Shown here: positions 16,691 to 26,065 of the stretch, one piece after another
Numbering within the stretch: the stretch's first letter is position 1
How the letters are laid out: every line of letters begins with the position of its first letter
Translations under genes and position numbers: made by a program
Assembly: GCF_000447755.1 (NCBI RefSeq)
Contig: NZ_AUNE01000040.1
Location: 1-64,000 of the forward strand
Reading direction: 5' to 3'
DNA from: Bacteriovorax sp. BSW11_IV
GTDB taxonomy: Bacteria; Bdellovibrionota; Bacteriovoracia; Bacteriovoracales; Bacteriovoracaceae
DNA: 64,000 nt
The notes under the pieces: model-generated
The model's input: only the letters and a program-made list of their open reading frames with translations
Database searches by the model: none
Told to the model about the DNA's origin: nothing

Positions 16691-17917
16691 TTATAAAAAT
16701 GGGCCATGAGAAGGGGGACTATTACACGGCCGTTTAAATTGTAGACGGCCCTCAAAAGACTTCATAAAGATCTTTGATGCTAGGATTGGACCTAAAATCA
16801 ACGATATAAGAAGTGTATTTTCAATACCAATTGTGTGAGCAAGCTTAGAGAATGCAAAAGACATTACAATGTAAACAAAGAGGTCAGAACAGGCCAAAAG
16901 AGTAAAGTCTGTACCTGATTGCATTTTAGAAGATGCCGTTAGGTAAGAGTAATTTAAAAGTGACAGGGTACAATAGCGTAGGGCGATTTGCATGGCCGCA
17001 ATCACAACAAGATGCTCTGTCTTGCCAAAAAGTAATGTGAGATAAAAACTTAAATAGACCAAAGTTCTGACGAGAACTAAGCTTGCGGTGGCCTTTGTTA
17101 AGTGAAGCTTCTCCATCACTTTACCAAGTGATAGCGAAGCGATAATTCCAACGATAGGAGCTAGTAATGAAAGAAACTGACCAATTTCTTCGATGGCGAC
17201 TCCACGATCAACAAGGGCAATATTTTGCAGGGCCGCAAATCCCGTTTCAGGTAGGCGCAACACTATAGTAAGACCAATGGCCTTTAGAAGAGTGTCATTT
17301 GAAAAAGAGCGCTTTAATGAAATTTGATCAAGCTCTTCACCTTGGTGAATATTGTCATCTCTAAATAGACAATAAACGGCCAGTGACCCTAGTGCCAGGG
17401 CAAAAGTTCCAAGAAAAACACTATTTAAATAGGGGCTATTGTAGAGCATTAATGGAAGACCTCCACCAAGAAGCGCCCCTAGAGCAACGGAAGATGATTG
17501 AATAGAAGCGGCCTGGCTTCTTTCCTTTTCATCAAGCATTTCACAAGTTAGGGCATCCAGCATAATGTCTTGGGTCGCACTTGCAAGTGAGAGAAAAGCA
17601 CCGATAACAAGAATGGTATTGAAATCTGTTTTGATACCAAAGTGGTACAAAGCGTACATGGAAGCTGCAATAATGATTTGAAAGAAGATCATTAGCTTTT
17701 TTCTGGCCTTCTTATTTACGCGCGCCCATTCTTCTATTTTTGGGGCCCATAAAAATTTTAAGGCCCACGGTAAACCAACTAGTGACAAAGAACCTATCTT
17801 TGAAAGATCAAGGCCTTCAAGACGCAAAATAGAAGGCAGTGCCCCTGAGAAAATATAAAGAGGCACTGACTGTACAAAATAAAAGAAAAATATTTTGATA
17901 AATTTTGCGTTTTTCAA
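16691..17917 (-). CDS. rhtX: RhtX/AmpG-like MFS permease, probable siderophore importer
   Basis: A 408-aa, ~12-segment major facilitator. The motifs GLPWALKFLWAP (~48-59) and LSLASATQDIMLDALTCEML match the AmpG/RhtX/FptX group, single-protein inner-membrane permeases, some of which bring ferric siderophores into the cytoplasm without an ABC system. It is the last gene of the siderophore operon, 8 nt after the IucC-like gene, which supports import of the product. Export is an alternative, since no other transporter for secretion is present. Start is TTG at 17917 with AAGGA five bases upstream. Confidence 0.72.
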   Translation of the reverse strand: MKNAKFIKIFFFYFVQSVPLYIFSGALPSILRLEGLDLSKIGSLSLVGLPWALKFLWAPKIEEWARVNKKARKKLMIFFQIIIAASMYALYHFGIKTDFNTILVIGAFLSLASATQDIMLDALTCEMLDEKERSQAASIQSSSVALGALLGGGLPLMLYNSPYLNSVFLGTFALALGSLAVYCLFRDDNIHQGEELDQISLKRSFSNDTLLKAIGLTIVLRLPETGFAALQNIALVDRGVAIEEIGQFLSLLAPIVGIIASLSLGKVMEKLHLTKATASLVLVRTLVYLSFYLTLLFGKTEHLVVIAAMQIALRYCTLSLLNYSYLTASSKMQSGTDFTLLACSDLFVYIVMSFAFSKLAHTIGIENTLLISLILGPILASKIFMKSFEGRLQFKRPCNSPPSHGPFL

Positions 17918-17925
17918 ATTAGTCC

Positions 17926-19728
17926 TTAAAGCTCGTGTGCGAGAGTGTCACGCTTTTCAACCAATGGATTCTCAACAAGTTCATTGATGGCCGGTTCAGG
18001 TCTTTCGGCATCATCCTTGTATCCTTGAGTCACAAGACGAACTTTGTTAAGGGCAACCTTAACATGGTGAGATTCAAAGAAATTGTAAAGGGCCATTTTA
18101 TTTTTGAGTTCAGGAAATTTCTGTTGGTAAGAAAGAATTGTCTCTCTTACGCTTGCAAAGAAATCTTTTTCACTGAAATCCATATAGCGATCAAGTATAT
18201 CTGAAAGATAGCGGTAGTGACAAATAAAGAGTGTCGTTTGAATGAAGTGAATAAGCACTTCTGGTGGACTCTCAAGGATTGTGCCCTTTGCGATCGCAGG
18301 GAAATCCTTATACATTTGTTTGTAGCCATCGATTGAAATATGAACGTCGTCAGCGAAGTCTTTAATGATCATTCTTGTGGGTATATTATCTTTTAAAACG
18401 ATAACGGCGTTTTGCCCATGTGGTGAGAAAACAAGGCCGTATTTAACAAGAGTATGCAGAAGGGGATAAAGCATGGCCTCATGAAATTTTTTCGTCCATT
18501 CTTTCACCGAAAGACCTGAACTCTCAATAATACACTTCACAACTGGAGTGTTATCAAATCCCACATGAATAAGCGAAGAAAGAGGAAGTGCTCTTTCGCC
18601 CTCTCTTAGAATATTTGACATTGGTTCACGCCATGTAATTCCAAGCATCTCCTTGAATTGGTAAGGTGCTTTTTGAATTTGGAAATAGTAGTCTTGATCA
18701 AGTTGAATGCCTGCGCATTCGCTCATAAGGCCCAGTCCACATTCGCCTGCAATAAATTCGTCTTTTCCAATGAGGTTTTTGAGCCACGTTGAAAGATCGG
18801 GAGCAAGTAGAATTCTCTTTTTTGGTAACCCTCTCCAAACGGCAGTATTAAAAATTGTCATACAAGTTTTAACAAAGCGCTTATTGTTGTCAGAAATATT
18901 GCTTAAAGTTCTAATTGATTGCTGTGCAAGATAGTTATCTTTACCGTAATCAAGGGGAACAAGGTCGTTATTTGCAATGGCCATGTTAAAGTGAGAAACA
19001 ATCATATTGTCCCACTGCCAAGGGTGAACTGGCATAAACATATACTGGGCTGGATCTAATTGCTTATCTTTTAGAATATTATTGAAGTTCTCAATTTCAT
19101 TTTTCGAAAGCTCTTCATTGATAAGAGTTTCGTAGCTATTGTTTTCGTCACCAGCGTAGTTGGCATGATCTTTTTTTATCGCAATCCAGAAAAGATTAAT
19201 CTTTGATTTTGATTCAGGTGCATACTTTAAATAGTCTGAGTAAGAGAAACCTTTACGGCCTTTGTTGAAGATAACCCATGGGTGAGCTTCAATTTCACCT
19301 TCGATTTCTTCATAAGTCATTTGGGCAACTCTAGACGTGGCGACATTTTGTGAACTTTGCAAAAGGTGAAGATCGGCCATAATTGTAGAGTTCATCTCTT
19401 CAATAAAGTACGCCTTGGTGAAATCACTTATTTTAAGTTCATCTGCAATGTCTAGGCATAGTTGAAGAATATCAGAAAACTCCTGAGTCTTTCCATCTTG
19501 AAAAAGAGTAATTGAATTAGGGTCAACGACATAGTTGCCATAAATTCTTTTTTTACCTTTATAAGTATAGATCTTATGACCTAATTTAACTTGGAGAGTG
19601 CTCCACCCATTTTTATCTTCAGCGATAATAGAGGGTTTTGTAAGCCCTTCGTAGTGAAACTCATTCAAAGTTTTCGCAATGAGTTTTTTACCAACGATTG
19701 AAAGATTCTCTTTATTGAAAACGTTCAT
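17926..19728 (-). CDS. rhbF: NIS siderophore synthetase, RhbF/IucC-like
   Basis: A 600-aa IucA/IucC-family ligase. It uses ATP to activate a citrate carboxylate and couples it to the hydroxamate amine of N-acetyl-N-hydroxydiaminopropane. Family landmarks include EAHPWVIFNKGRKGF (substrate/ATP pocket start), FMPVHPWQWDN, SIRTLS, and the C-terminal FerH/FhuF-type SPHGQNAVIVLKD and DFADDVHI. It is the second of two synthetases in the operon, so it probably adds the second arm to citrate. The order of condensation is inferred from rhizobactin/schizokinen systems. It follows the hydroxylase by 9 nt with RBS AAAGG. Confidence 0.9.
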   Translation of the reverse strand: MNVFNKENLSIVGKKLIAKTLNEFHYEGLTKPSIIAEDKNGWSTLQVKLGHKIYTYKGKKRIYGNYVVDPNSITLFQDGKTQEFSDILQLCLDIADELKISDFTKAYFIEEMNSTIMADLHLLQSSQNVATSRVAQMTYEEIEGEIEAHPWVIFNKGRKGFSYSDYLKYAPESKSKINLFWIAIKKDHANYAGDENNSYETLINEELSKNEIENFNNILKDKQLDPAQYMFMPVHPWQWDNMIVSHFNMAIANNDLVPLDYGKDNYLAQQSIRTLSNISDNNKRFVKTCMTIFNTAVWRGLPKKRILLAPDLSTWLKNLIGKDEFIAGECGLGLMSECAGIQLDQDYYFQIQKAPYQFKEMLGITWREPMSNILREGERALPLSSLIHVGFDNTPVVKCIIESSGLSVKEWTKKFHEAMLYPLLHTLVKYGLVFSPHGQNAVIVLKDNIPTRMIIKDFADDVHISIDGYKQMYKDFPAIAKGTILESPPEVLIHFIQTTLFICHYRYLSDILDRYMDFSEKDFFASVRETILSYQQKFPELKNKMALYNFFESHHVKVALNKVRLVTQGYKDDAERPEPAINELVENPLVEKRDTLAHEL

Positions 19729-19737
19729 ATAAACCTT

Positions 19738-21009
19738 TTATTTAATATGCCCAAAGTTTTGGAAAACATTCTTTTTTGTAATTTTGTAACATTCACGCCC
19801 GAGGAGATCGTTAACAATAACTGCACTTCTATAGGCTCCGAGTCCTAAATCAGGAGTTCCAACACCATGAGTGTGAAGTTCACCATTTTGAATATAGAAA
19901 GTACCCTTCGCATTTTTTGTCGTAACTTTAAAATCTCTAGAAATATTGAGGCGACCTTTCTCATCTCTCATGAGGTCTTTATCAAGACCTGCTAGAAATG
20001 GTTTTGCTGTTTCAAAATATCCGGTGGCACAGACAACGGCATCGACATTGATCGTTTCAATTTCACCAGTAAATTTTTGCTTAAAGGCAACAGTGATTGA
20101 ATCATTGTCCTGCGAAGCCTCTGTGCATTCGAACATGGCCGCCAAGTGAAGTGGGTTTTCTTGTTCAAGCGTTAATTCATAAATACGATTATAAATATCA
20201 GCGATTGTTCCAAAAGAAATACCTTTATAAAGAAGGGACTGCTTTTTAAGAAGATCATCTTTTGTTTCTTGCTTCAAAGAATAGAAAAAATCAGTGTAGT
20301 CAGAAGAAAAATACTCAAGACCCAGCTTAGAGTATTCCATTGGGAAAAAGCCATTTGAGCGTGTAACCCAGTAAAGGTCTTTGTAGTTGTCTCTGGCATT
20401 AAGTAGTGACAACACGCACTCTGCAGCACTTTGTCCAGAGCCGATAACTACGACGGACTTATTCTTAAGAGATTCTTCTTTGTATTTAAAGTGAGCATTG
20501 TGAAAGATATTTTCACTTTCAACTTTCTTTAAAGCTTCTGGAATAAAAGGAGAGGAGCCAACGCCAACGGAGATGTTCTTGGCAATTAACGTTTCTTTTC
20601 CTTCAATACTGATATGATAGAGACCATCAATGAGTTCGATGTTTCTAACTTCGCTATTGTAGTTGATATTTCCCATCTTCTTTGCGGCCCACTTACAGTA
20701 GTTGTTGTAGTCCTTTCTAGGGATGAAAAAAGATTCATAGAAATAGAAGTTAAATAATCTACCTTTTTCGGCCAAATAGTTTAAATAAGTATAGGGAGAT
20801 GTTGGATCTACCATTGTCACTAAATCGGCCATAAATGGAACTTGTAATGTTGTTCCATCAAGGATCATTCCTTCATGCCATGCAAATTCATCATTCTTCT
20901 CTAAGAATAAATAATCAACTTCTTCTTTCTTTGAATCCAGAAGAGCATTAAGTGACAAATTAAACGGACCGAGTCCAATACCTATTAAATCATAAATTTT
21001 CTGAGTCAT
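19738..21009 (-). CDS. rhbE: Diamine N-monooxygenase, RhbE/IucD-like
   Basis: A 423-aa FAD- and NADPH-dependent N-hydroxylase of the lysine/ornithine monooxygenase family. The FAD motif GIGLGPFNLSLNAL is at ~10-23, the NADPH Rossmann VVVIGSGQSAAECVLSLL mid-protein, and the FATGY-type motif VVCATGYF near residue 330. In this operon the substrate is probably 1,3-diaminopropane made by the upstream decarboxylase, hydroxylated on one nitrogen to begin the hydroxamate. The ATG overlaps the end of the synthetase/acetyltransferase gene by 20 nt, indicating translational coupling. RBS AAGGAAG lies inside that overlap. Confidence 0.9.
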   Translation of the reverse strand: MTQKIYDLIGIGLGPFNLSLNALLDSKKEEVDYLFLEKNDEFAWHEGMILDGTTLQVPFMADLVTMVDPTSPYTYLNYLAEKGRLFNFYFYESFFIPRKDYNNYCKWAAKKMGNINYNSEVRNIELIDGLYHISIEGKETLIAKNISVGVGSSPFIPEALKKVESENIFHNAHFKYKEESLKNKSVVVIGSGQSAAECVLSLLNARDNYKDLYWVTRSNGFFPMEYSKLGLEYFSSDYTDFFYSLKQETKDDLLKKQSLLYKGISFGTIADIYNRIYELTLEQENPLHLAAMFECTEASQDNDSITVAFKQKFTGEIETINVDAVVCATGYFETAKPFLAGLDKDLMRDEKGRLNISRDFKVTTKNAKGTFYIQNGELHTHGVGTPDLGLGAYRSAVIVNDLLGRECYKITKKNVFQNFGHIK

Positions 21010-23389
21010 AAAAATCTTCCTTTTTACATTCTAAGAATGTGGCCACTTTCTCTGGAAAGCGAATTGAACCAATTTCCTTAAACTGACATGGCCCTAGGTA
21101 TTTTAGCAATTGTTGATTTGTATGATCTGGCTCACCATAAACACACTGAGTTTTTTTACAAACTGTAAAAAGATAATCTGTGAATGCTCGAATAAGATGA
21201 GGAGCAAGCCCTTTTCCTAAAACGGATTTCTCACCAATGAGAAAGTGCATACCTTGATCGTAACGATTAAATTTATGATTTGGTGTAAACTCATTGATGC
21301 GATCTTCTGTACACCAGTATTGTTCCCAAAAACTCACAGGTTCACCGTTAACAAAACCGATGAAGTTATTATGAAATGGTAGACGTCCCATCTTCTCATG
21401 GTGGGCCTTAAGTTTTCTTAGATTCCAGTTTTGACGCCAAAATTTTGAAACGTGCTCATAGTGCATCCACTTATGAAGAAGCTCGATATCTTCTTCAAGG
21501 TTGAATGGTCTGAAAGTTACTGTTGCATTATGAGAATCGATCTTTTTCTCAAAACGTGCCCTTGCAAATAAATCCTTTGAGCGATCAATAATATCAAGAT
21601 TAAAAGGATTTGATCGCTTTATATAAACTGATTGAGTCGTAGGGTCACCAACGAGTTCATCCATCTCCATAAAGCGCGTGAGTAAGTTGGCCTTGAATTC
21701 TAATTCATCAGATTCTAAAAGGTAAGTGATGAAGCTTGTATCTGCTTCTGGAAGGGTTTCTCTTAGATCAATCAACCAGTCGCGCAGAAGAAAGAGAAGT
21801 CTTTCTTCTTTTACATAACCAGTAATACCAAAAGCATTGATTAGGTTAAAGACGTTATTGATGATGAAGTAGTAACCCATTCTTTCATTAACAATTTTTT
21901 TGGGTCCAATAGATTCCGTTTTATGACCAATTCCTGGAACGTACTTATTTAGGTTCTCAGTCACATCTTTCGTGTGAAAAACACCTTGATTGTCACGGTA
22001 AACAAAACGCTTTGGCATTAAATTATGCAATTCTAAAACAGTATTTTGTTGGTGTGCTTCAAAGGCCAGACCATATTTTGCATAGATTTCAACTACTGGT
22101 TTTACGGCCACATTTAAAAAATCTTGGAACCACTTTACCGCAATTTTATCTTTATCGTGCTTTGTCGCTTTAGAAATTTCTTTGATAAGATTTCCAAGAA
22201 CTGACTGACCAGCACCGAAAATAGGGAAGTCTTGGCAAAGCGTAGACATTACAACGACGTTTTGATTTGATTTTCCACCGTAATATGGGTTCTCTCTAAT
22301 ACTTACAAGTGATTCACTCATAGCATATTCATCTTCAGACTTTTCTTTTAATCCGAAATACCCAAAGTCATTGAGAATTTTATATGTGGGATACTCCTCT
22401 TGAATTTTCCCCCCAAGCTCACTGTCCCAAAGGTTTGTTGTATCAATACCTCTGATACATTCTTTTTCAAGCATCACACGCTTAGAATTCGTGATTTCAA
22501 GATTTAGTGAGAATTTCACCATGAAGCTTACTTCTGGTGAATAAAGTGTTCGTACTGATTGAGTTGGATAGAAACGGCGCCCTGTTTGTCCTAGTTCGAT
22601 AATCAGACCTTTCTTCTTATTGTTTTTGAAGACTTCCATTGTTTGTAAATGGAAGGCCTGCCATGGGTGCATTGGAAGTAATGAGTGAGTCTCTTGCTTA
22701 CTTTGGACTATGTCTTTTAAAGCGCTGTCTGTAAGCTCATCAGTAAGGAATGCATCGAGAATATCTTTTTTAGCATCGTATTTGATGGCCGATTTTGATA
22801 TGAAAAGAGAATTATCTACCAGAAAGTAATTTAGGGCAAAGCTTCCTTTCGTTTCTGGAGAAAACTCTTTCCAGTGATCAATACCAAATCCGTCACGGGC
22901 CTTTCCAACTGGGTGAAAAGGGTGGCCAATGAGGAGGTTCTGCTCACTCTTTAATAGTGACTGATAGTGGTTGTAGATTTCATCAATAGAGAACTTGTTG
23001 TGGTCTAGAATTTTTTCTAGGGTCAATTCACTTTTGAGGATTCTTACAAGTGTGTCCGCAGGAATTGGTCTTTCATACTTTTCAGAGAGATCATTTAAAA
23101 CGGCATAAGCAAGCTCTGTGTATGTAATTGGGGTAAAGTCTTCCCCATTTGGAGAGAGTCTATAAATTGGATTCTCAAATTTATATCTTCCAACAGTTGA
23201 TTTATGATAAATTGGAGCAAATATTTGAATATGTGAACTTCCGAGTTCTGTTGTCAAAACTTCTAAACAATCGCTTTGAAGTTTTTTATAATCATTTTTT
23301 TTAACAATTTTAAAATGCTTTGTTTCTGTAATAAAACTATTAAGTAGAATTTCTTTTGCAAGATGTTCACTAATATTTCTTACGTCCAT
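20990..23389 (-). CDS. rhbCD: Fused NIS synthetase (RhbC-like) and N-acetyltransferase (RhbD-like)
   Basis: A 799-aa two-domain protein. Residues ~1-600 form an IucA/IucC synthetase with IGHPFHPVGKARDG, LLPMHPWQAFHLQ, SVRTLYSPE and EAHQQNTVLELHN. Residues ~620-799 form a GNAT-type acetyltransferase resembling IucB/RhbD (FRPFNLEEDIELLHKWM, KSVLGKGLAPHLIRAF, YGEPDHTNQQLLKYL). The acetyltransferase would acetylate the hydroxylamine; the synthetase would attach the hydroxamate arm to citrate. In S. meliloti these are separate neighbouring genes. No frameshift or stop interrupts the junction, so the fusion appears real. It overlaps the decarboxylase by 10 nt. Confidence 0.9.
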   Translation of the reverse strand: MDVRNISEHLAKEILLNSFITETKHFKIVKKNDYKKLQSDCLEVLTTELGSSHIQIFAPIYHKSTVGRYKFENPIYRLSPNGEDFTPITYTELAYAVLNDLSEKYERPIPADTLVRILKSELTLEKILDHNKFSIDEIYNHYQSLLKSEQNLLIGHPFHPVGKARDGFGIDHWKEFSPETKGSFALNYFLVDNSLFISKSAIKYDAKKDILDAFLTDELTDSALKDIVQSKQETHSLLPMHPWQAFHLQTMEVFKNNKKKGLIIELGQTGRRFYPTQSVRTLYSPEVSFMVKFSLNLEITNSKRVMLEKECIRGIDTTNLWDSELGGKIQEEYPTYKILNDFGYFGLKEKSEDEYAMSESLVSIRENPYYGGKSNQNVVVMSTLCQDFPIFGAGQSVLGNLIKEISKATKHDKDKIAVKWFQDFLNVAVKPVVEIYAKYGLAFEAHQQNTVLELHNLMPKRFVYRDNQGVFHTKDVTENLNKYVPGIGHKTESIGPKKIVNERMGYYFIINNVFNLINAFGITGYVKEERLLFLLRDWLIDLRETLPEADTSFITYLLESDELEFKANLLTRFMEMDELVGDPTTQSVYIKRSNPFNLDIIDRSKDLFARARFEKKIDSHNATVTFRPFNLEEDIELLHKWMHYEHVSKFWRQNWNLRKLKAHHEKMGRLPFHNNFIGFVNGEPVSFWEQYWCTEDRINEFTPNHKFNRYDQGMHFLIGEKSVLGKGLAPHLIRAFTDYLFTVCKKTQCVYGEPDHTNQQLLKYLGPCQFKEIGSIRFPEKVATFLECKKEDFYDSENL

Positions 23390-24825
23390 AATTCATTTCC
23401 AGTCTTTATAATGCTGTCAATTACTTCTTTTAAATTCTCAAGATCAGCATTTGGGTTTAATAAGGTAAATTTTAAATATGTTTCTTTGTTATGTTTTGTC
23501 TCGCCAATGATGATCCCTCTTGCAATAAGAGAATCTCTAATCTTTTTATTCACTTCATTGTTTGATTTGTGTCTAAAAACAACTGAAGAGAGTTCTGGGG
23601 CATTCAATGTTTCAATTTCATTACAAGACAGGAGGTATTGATGACAGTCTTTTGCGAGTTGCAACAGAGCTTCTAACTGATTGTGGATTTCTTGAAGACC
23701 CATACTTTTAAAAGTGAGAAGGAGTTTTAAAGCATCAAAACGTCTTGAAGTTTGCAAAGATTTATCCACAAGATTTTTAATACCATTAGCGATATCTTCT
23801 TTGCGGCTTAAATAATCTGATTCAAAGTTTAAATTATCCGAGGCCTTTGTTGTTTTGTAGAGAAAAAGACTCGATGATATCGGTTGAAAAAGCATTTTGT
23901 GCATATCAATTGTAATTGAGTCACTCTTTTCAAAGTGCTCTGTCCATTTGATATTTTTATTGAAAATCATTGCTCCGCCATAGGCCGCATCGATGTGGTG
24001 CCACATCTCATATTCCTTGGCGATAAGGGCAATTTCATCGATAGGATCAATACTTCCGTAATCTGTTGTTCCAGCAGTAGAGACAACACACATGGGAATA
24101 AGCCCTTGTTCAACATCATGGGCGATTATCTCTTTGAATTTTTTTAGATCAATTTTGAATTTATCATCCACAGGAAGTTTAACAACACTATCAGTTCCAA
24201 GGCCTAGAAGCCATGCGCTTTTCTCAACAGTAAAGTGTGAAACACTTGAACAATAGATGCGATATTTTCCCTCAACAGACCCTAGGGCACTTTCTCTAGA
24301 TCTTATTTCGTGACGATTTCTTTTCTCATCGCGTGCTAGAAGTATACCCATGAGATTGGATTGACTTCCACCAGAAGTAAATACTCCATCGGTATTGTTG
24401 TCACCAGGATAAACTCTATCTAAAAAAAGTTTTGTTACAAGTTCATCTATCTCAGTAGCAAATGGTGCCTGATCCCAAGAATCCATTGATGGATTTAGGA
24501 GTCCTATTAAATATTCACCAAGTACAGTCTCTTTTGAGACTGTACTGTGAAGGTGGGCCATATAAAATGGAGAATAGATATTTGTAGAATGTTTGAAATA
24601 AGGTGTAATGACATCTTTTAAAAGAGTATTAAGATCGCAACCTTCTTCAGCTATATTCTGAGTTGAAATAATCAGCTCATTAAGATCTTTTGGTGACAGA
24701 CCTGAATAACAGTAGCGATTCTCTGTTAGTTGGGTTTTCATCGTCTCGTTGACCTTAGCGATAATATTCGTAAGTTCATCGAGACTTTCTAAATGATTAG
24801 CACTTATGAAATGCTTAGTTTTCAT
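23380..24825 (-). CDS. rhbB: L-2,4-diaminobutyrate decarboxylase, RhbB-like
   Basis: A 481-aa PLP-dependent group II amino acid decarboxylase that should turn L-2,4-diaminobutyrate into 1,3-diaminopropane. HIDAAYGGAMIF contains the Asp contacting the PLP ring, and SITIDMHKMLFQP carries the Schiff-base lysine after His. GVFTSGGSQSNLMGILLARD is the phosphate-binding segment. Length and motifs fit DABA decarboxylase more than glutamate decarboxylase, and its place between an aminotransferase and a siderophore synthetase supports the substrate. The ATG overlaps the aminotransferase end by 11 nt with RBS AAGG. Confidence 0.9.
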   Translation of the reverse strand: MKTKHFISANHLESLDELTNIIAKVNETMKTQLTENRYCYSGLSPKDLNELIISTQNIAEEGCDLNTLLKDVITPYFKHSTNIYSPFYMAHLHSTVSKETVLGEYLIGLLNPSMDSWDQAPFATEIDELVTKLFLDRVYPGDNNTDGVFTSGGSQSNLMGILLARDEKRNRHEIRSRESALGSVEGKYRIYCSSVSHFTVEKSAWLLGLGTDSVVKLPVDDKFKIDLKKFKEIIAHDVEQGLIPMCVVSTAGTTDYGSIDPIDEIALIAKEYEMWHHIDAAYGGAMIFNKNIKWTEHFEKSDSITIDMHKMLFQPISSSLFLYKTTKASDNLNFESDYLSRKEDIANGIKNLVDKSLQTSRRFDALKLLLTFKSMGLQEIHNQLEALLQLAKDCHQYLLSCNEIETLNAPELSSVVFRHKSNNEVNKKIRDSLIARGIIIGETKHNKETYLKFTLLNPNADLENLKEVIDSIIKTGNELWT

Positions 24826-26065
24826 TTAAAACCTTTTCGATAGCGTTTGAAACAATATCAAGGCCACTATTTAAAAGGGCGATATCAATATTTAGTGGAG
24901 GTAAGAATTTCACAACTTGGTCATTGATACCTGAAGTTTCAATAATTAGACCATTTTCAAAGCAAAGCTTGCTTACAAGGTCACCAAGTTCAGTGTTTTT
25001 GAATTCAACACCCCAAATTAATCCTCTACCGCGAAGAGATAGATCGTATGGGAATTTTTCAATGAGTTCAGACATCTTTTCTTTGATCAATGCGCCTCTT
25101 TCGAAAACACCTTTTTGTAGATCATCATTGACCCAATTATTTAGTGCTGCTGTTGCTGTGACAAAGGCAAGATTGTGTCCTCTAAATGTTCCGTTGTGTT
25201 CACCTGGATTCCACTTATCAAGCTCTGGCTTAATGAGTGTCAAAGAGAATGGAAGACCAATTCCTGAAAGTGATTTAGACATACAAATAACATCTGGAGA
25301 AATTCCAGCTTCTTCGAAACTGAAGAAAGTTCCAGTTCTTCCGCATCCAACTTGAATTTCATCAACAATAAAGACGATATTGTATTCTCGGCAAATCGAT
25401 TCAATTTCTTTTAGCCACTCAGTGCGAGCAACACGTACTCCACCTTCAGCTTGAACAGTTTCTAAAATTACTGCGGCAGGAATATCGTAACCACTACCTC
25501 TGTCTTCTAGATACTTTCTAAACATCTTGGCAGTATTAACTTCTTCACCATGGTAGCCATCGTAGGGAATAAAGTACGAGCCAGTTAATTCAACACCTGC
25601 ACCTTTTCTTTTTCCTTCGTTTCCAGTTAATGAAAGAGAACCCAATGTCATTCCATGAAATGCATTTGTAAATGTTGCAACTTTTGTTCTGCCTGTGACT
25701 TTTCGAGCAATTTTAATGGCCGCTTCAACAGAGTTTGTTCCTGTTGGTCCAGGAAATTGAATTTTGTAATTCATTTTTCTTGGGTTCAATATGATATTGC
25801 TGAATGCTGTTAAAAACTTTGCTTTTGCAACAGTCATAAGATCAAGACTGTGCAATATTCCATCTTCCATAAGATAGCTAACAAGCTCAGATTTAATTTC
25901 TTTATTATTGTGTCCGTAGTTTAGTGCTCCTGCGCCACAGAAAAAGTCGATATATTCTTTACCACTTTCATCTGTAATAATGGCCCCGTTTGATTTTGCA
26001 AATACAGTAGGGAAGGCGCGGCAATAGCTTCTTACTTCAGATTCTAATTCTTCAAAAATTTTCAT
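24815..26065 (-). CDS. rhbA: Diaminobutyrate-2-oxoglutarate aminotransferase, RhbA/EctB-like
   Basis: A 416-aa class III PLP aminotransferase. It should transfer an amino group from glutamate to L-aspartate-4-semialdehyde, giving L-2,4-diaminobutyrate. PGPTGTNSVEAAIKIARK is the phosphate-binding region, FIVDEIQVGCGRTGTFF holds the Asp that contacts the PLP ring, and CMSKSLSGIGLPF carries the Schiff-base lysine. EctB of ectoine synthesis is the same family, but no ectA/ectC is present and a decarboxylase follows, so siderophore precursor supply is the better reading. The start overlaps the aspartokinase stop as ATGA. Confidence 0.92.
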   Translation of the reverse strand: MKIFEELESEVRSYCRAFPTVFAKSNGAIITDESGKEYIDFFCGAGALNYGHNNKEIKSELVSYLMEDGILHSLDLMTVAKAKFLTAFSNIILNPRKMNYKIQFPGPTGTNSVEAAIKIARKVTGRTKVATFTNAFHGMTLGSLSLTGNEGKRKGAGVELTGSYFIPYDGYHGEEVNTAKMFRKYLEDRGSGYDIPAAVILETVQAEGGVRVARTEWLKEIESICREYNIVFIVDEIQVGCGRTGTFFSFEEAGISPDVICMSKSLSGIGLPFSLTLIKPELDKWNPGEHNGTFRGHNLAFVTATAALNNWVNDDLQKGVFERGALIKEKMSELIEKFPYDLSLRGRGLIWGVEFKNTELGDLVSKLCFENGLIIETSGINDQVVKFLPPLNIDIALLNSGLDIVSNAIEKVLNEN

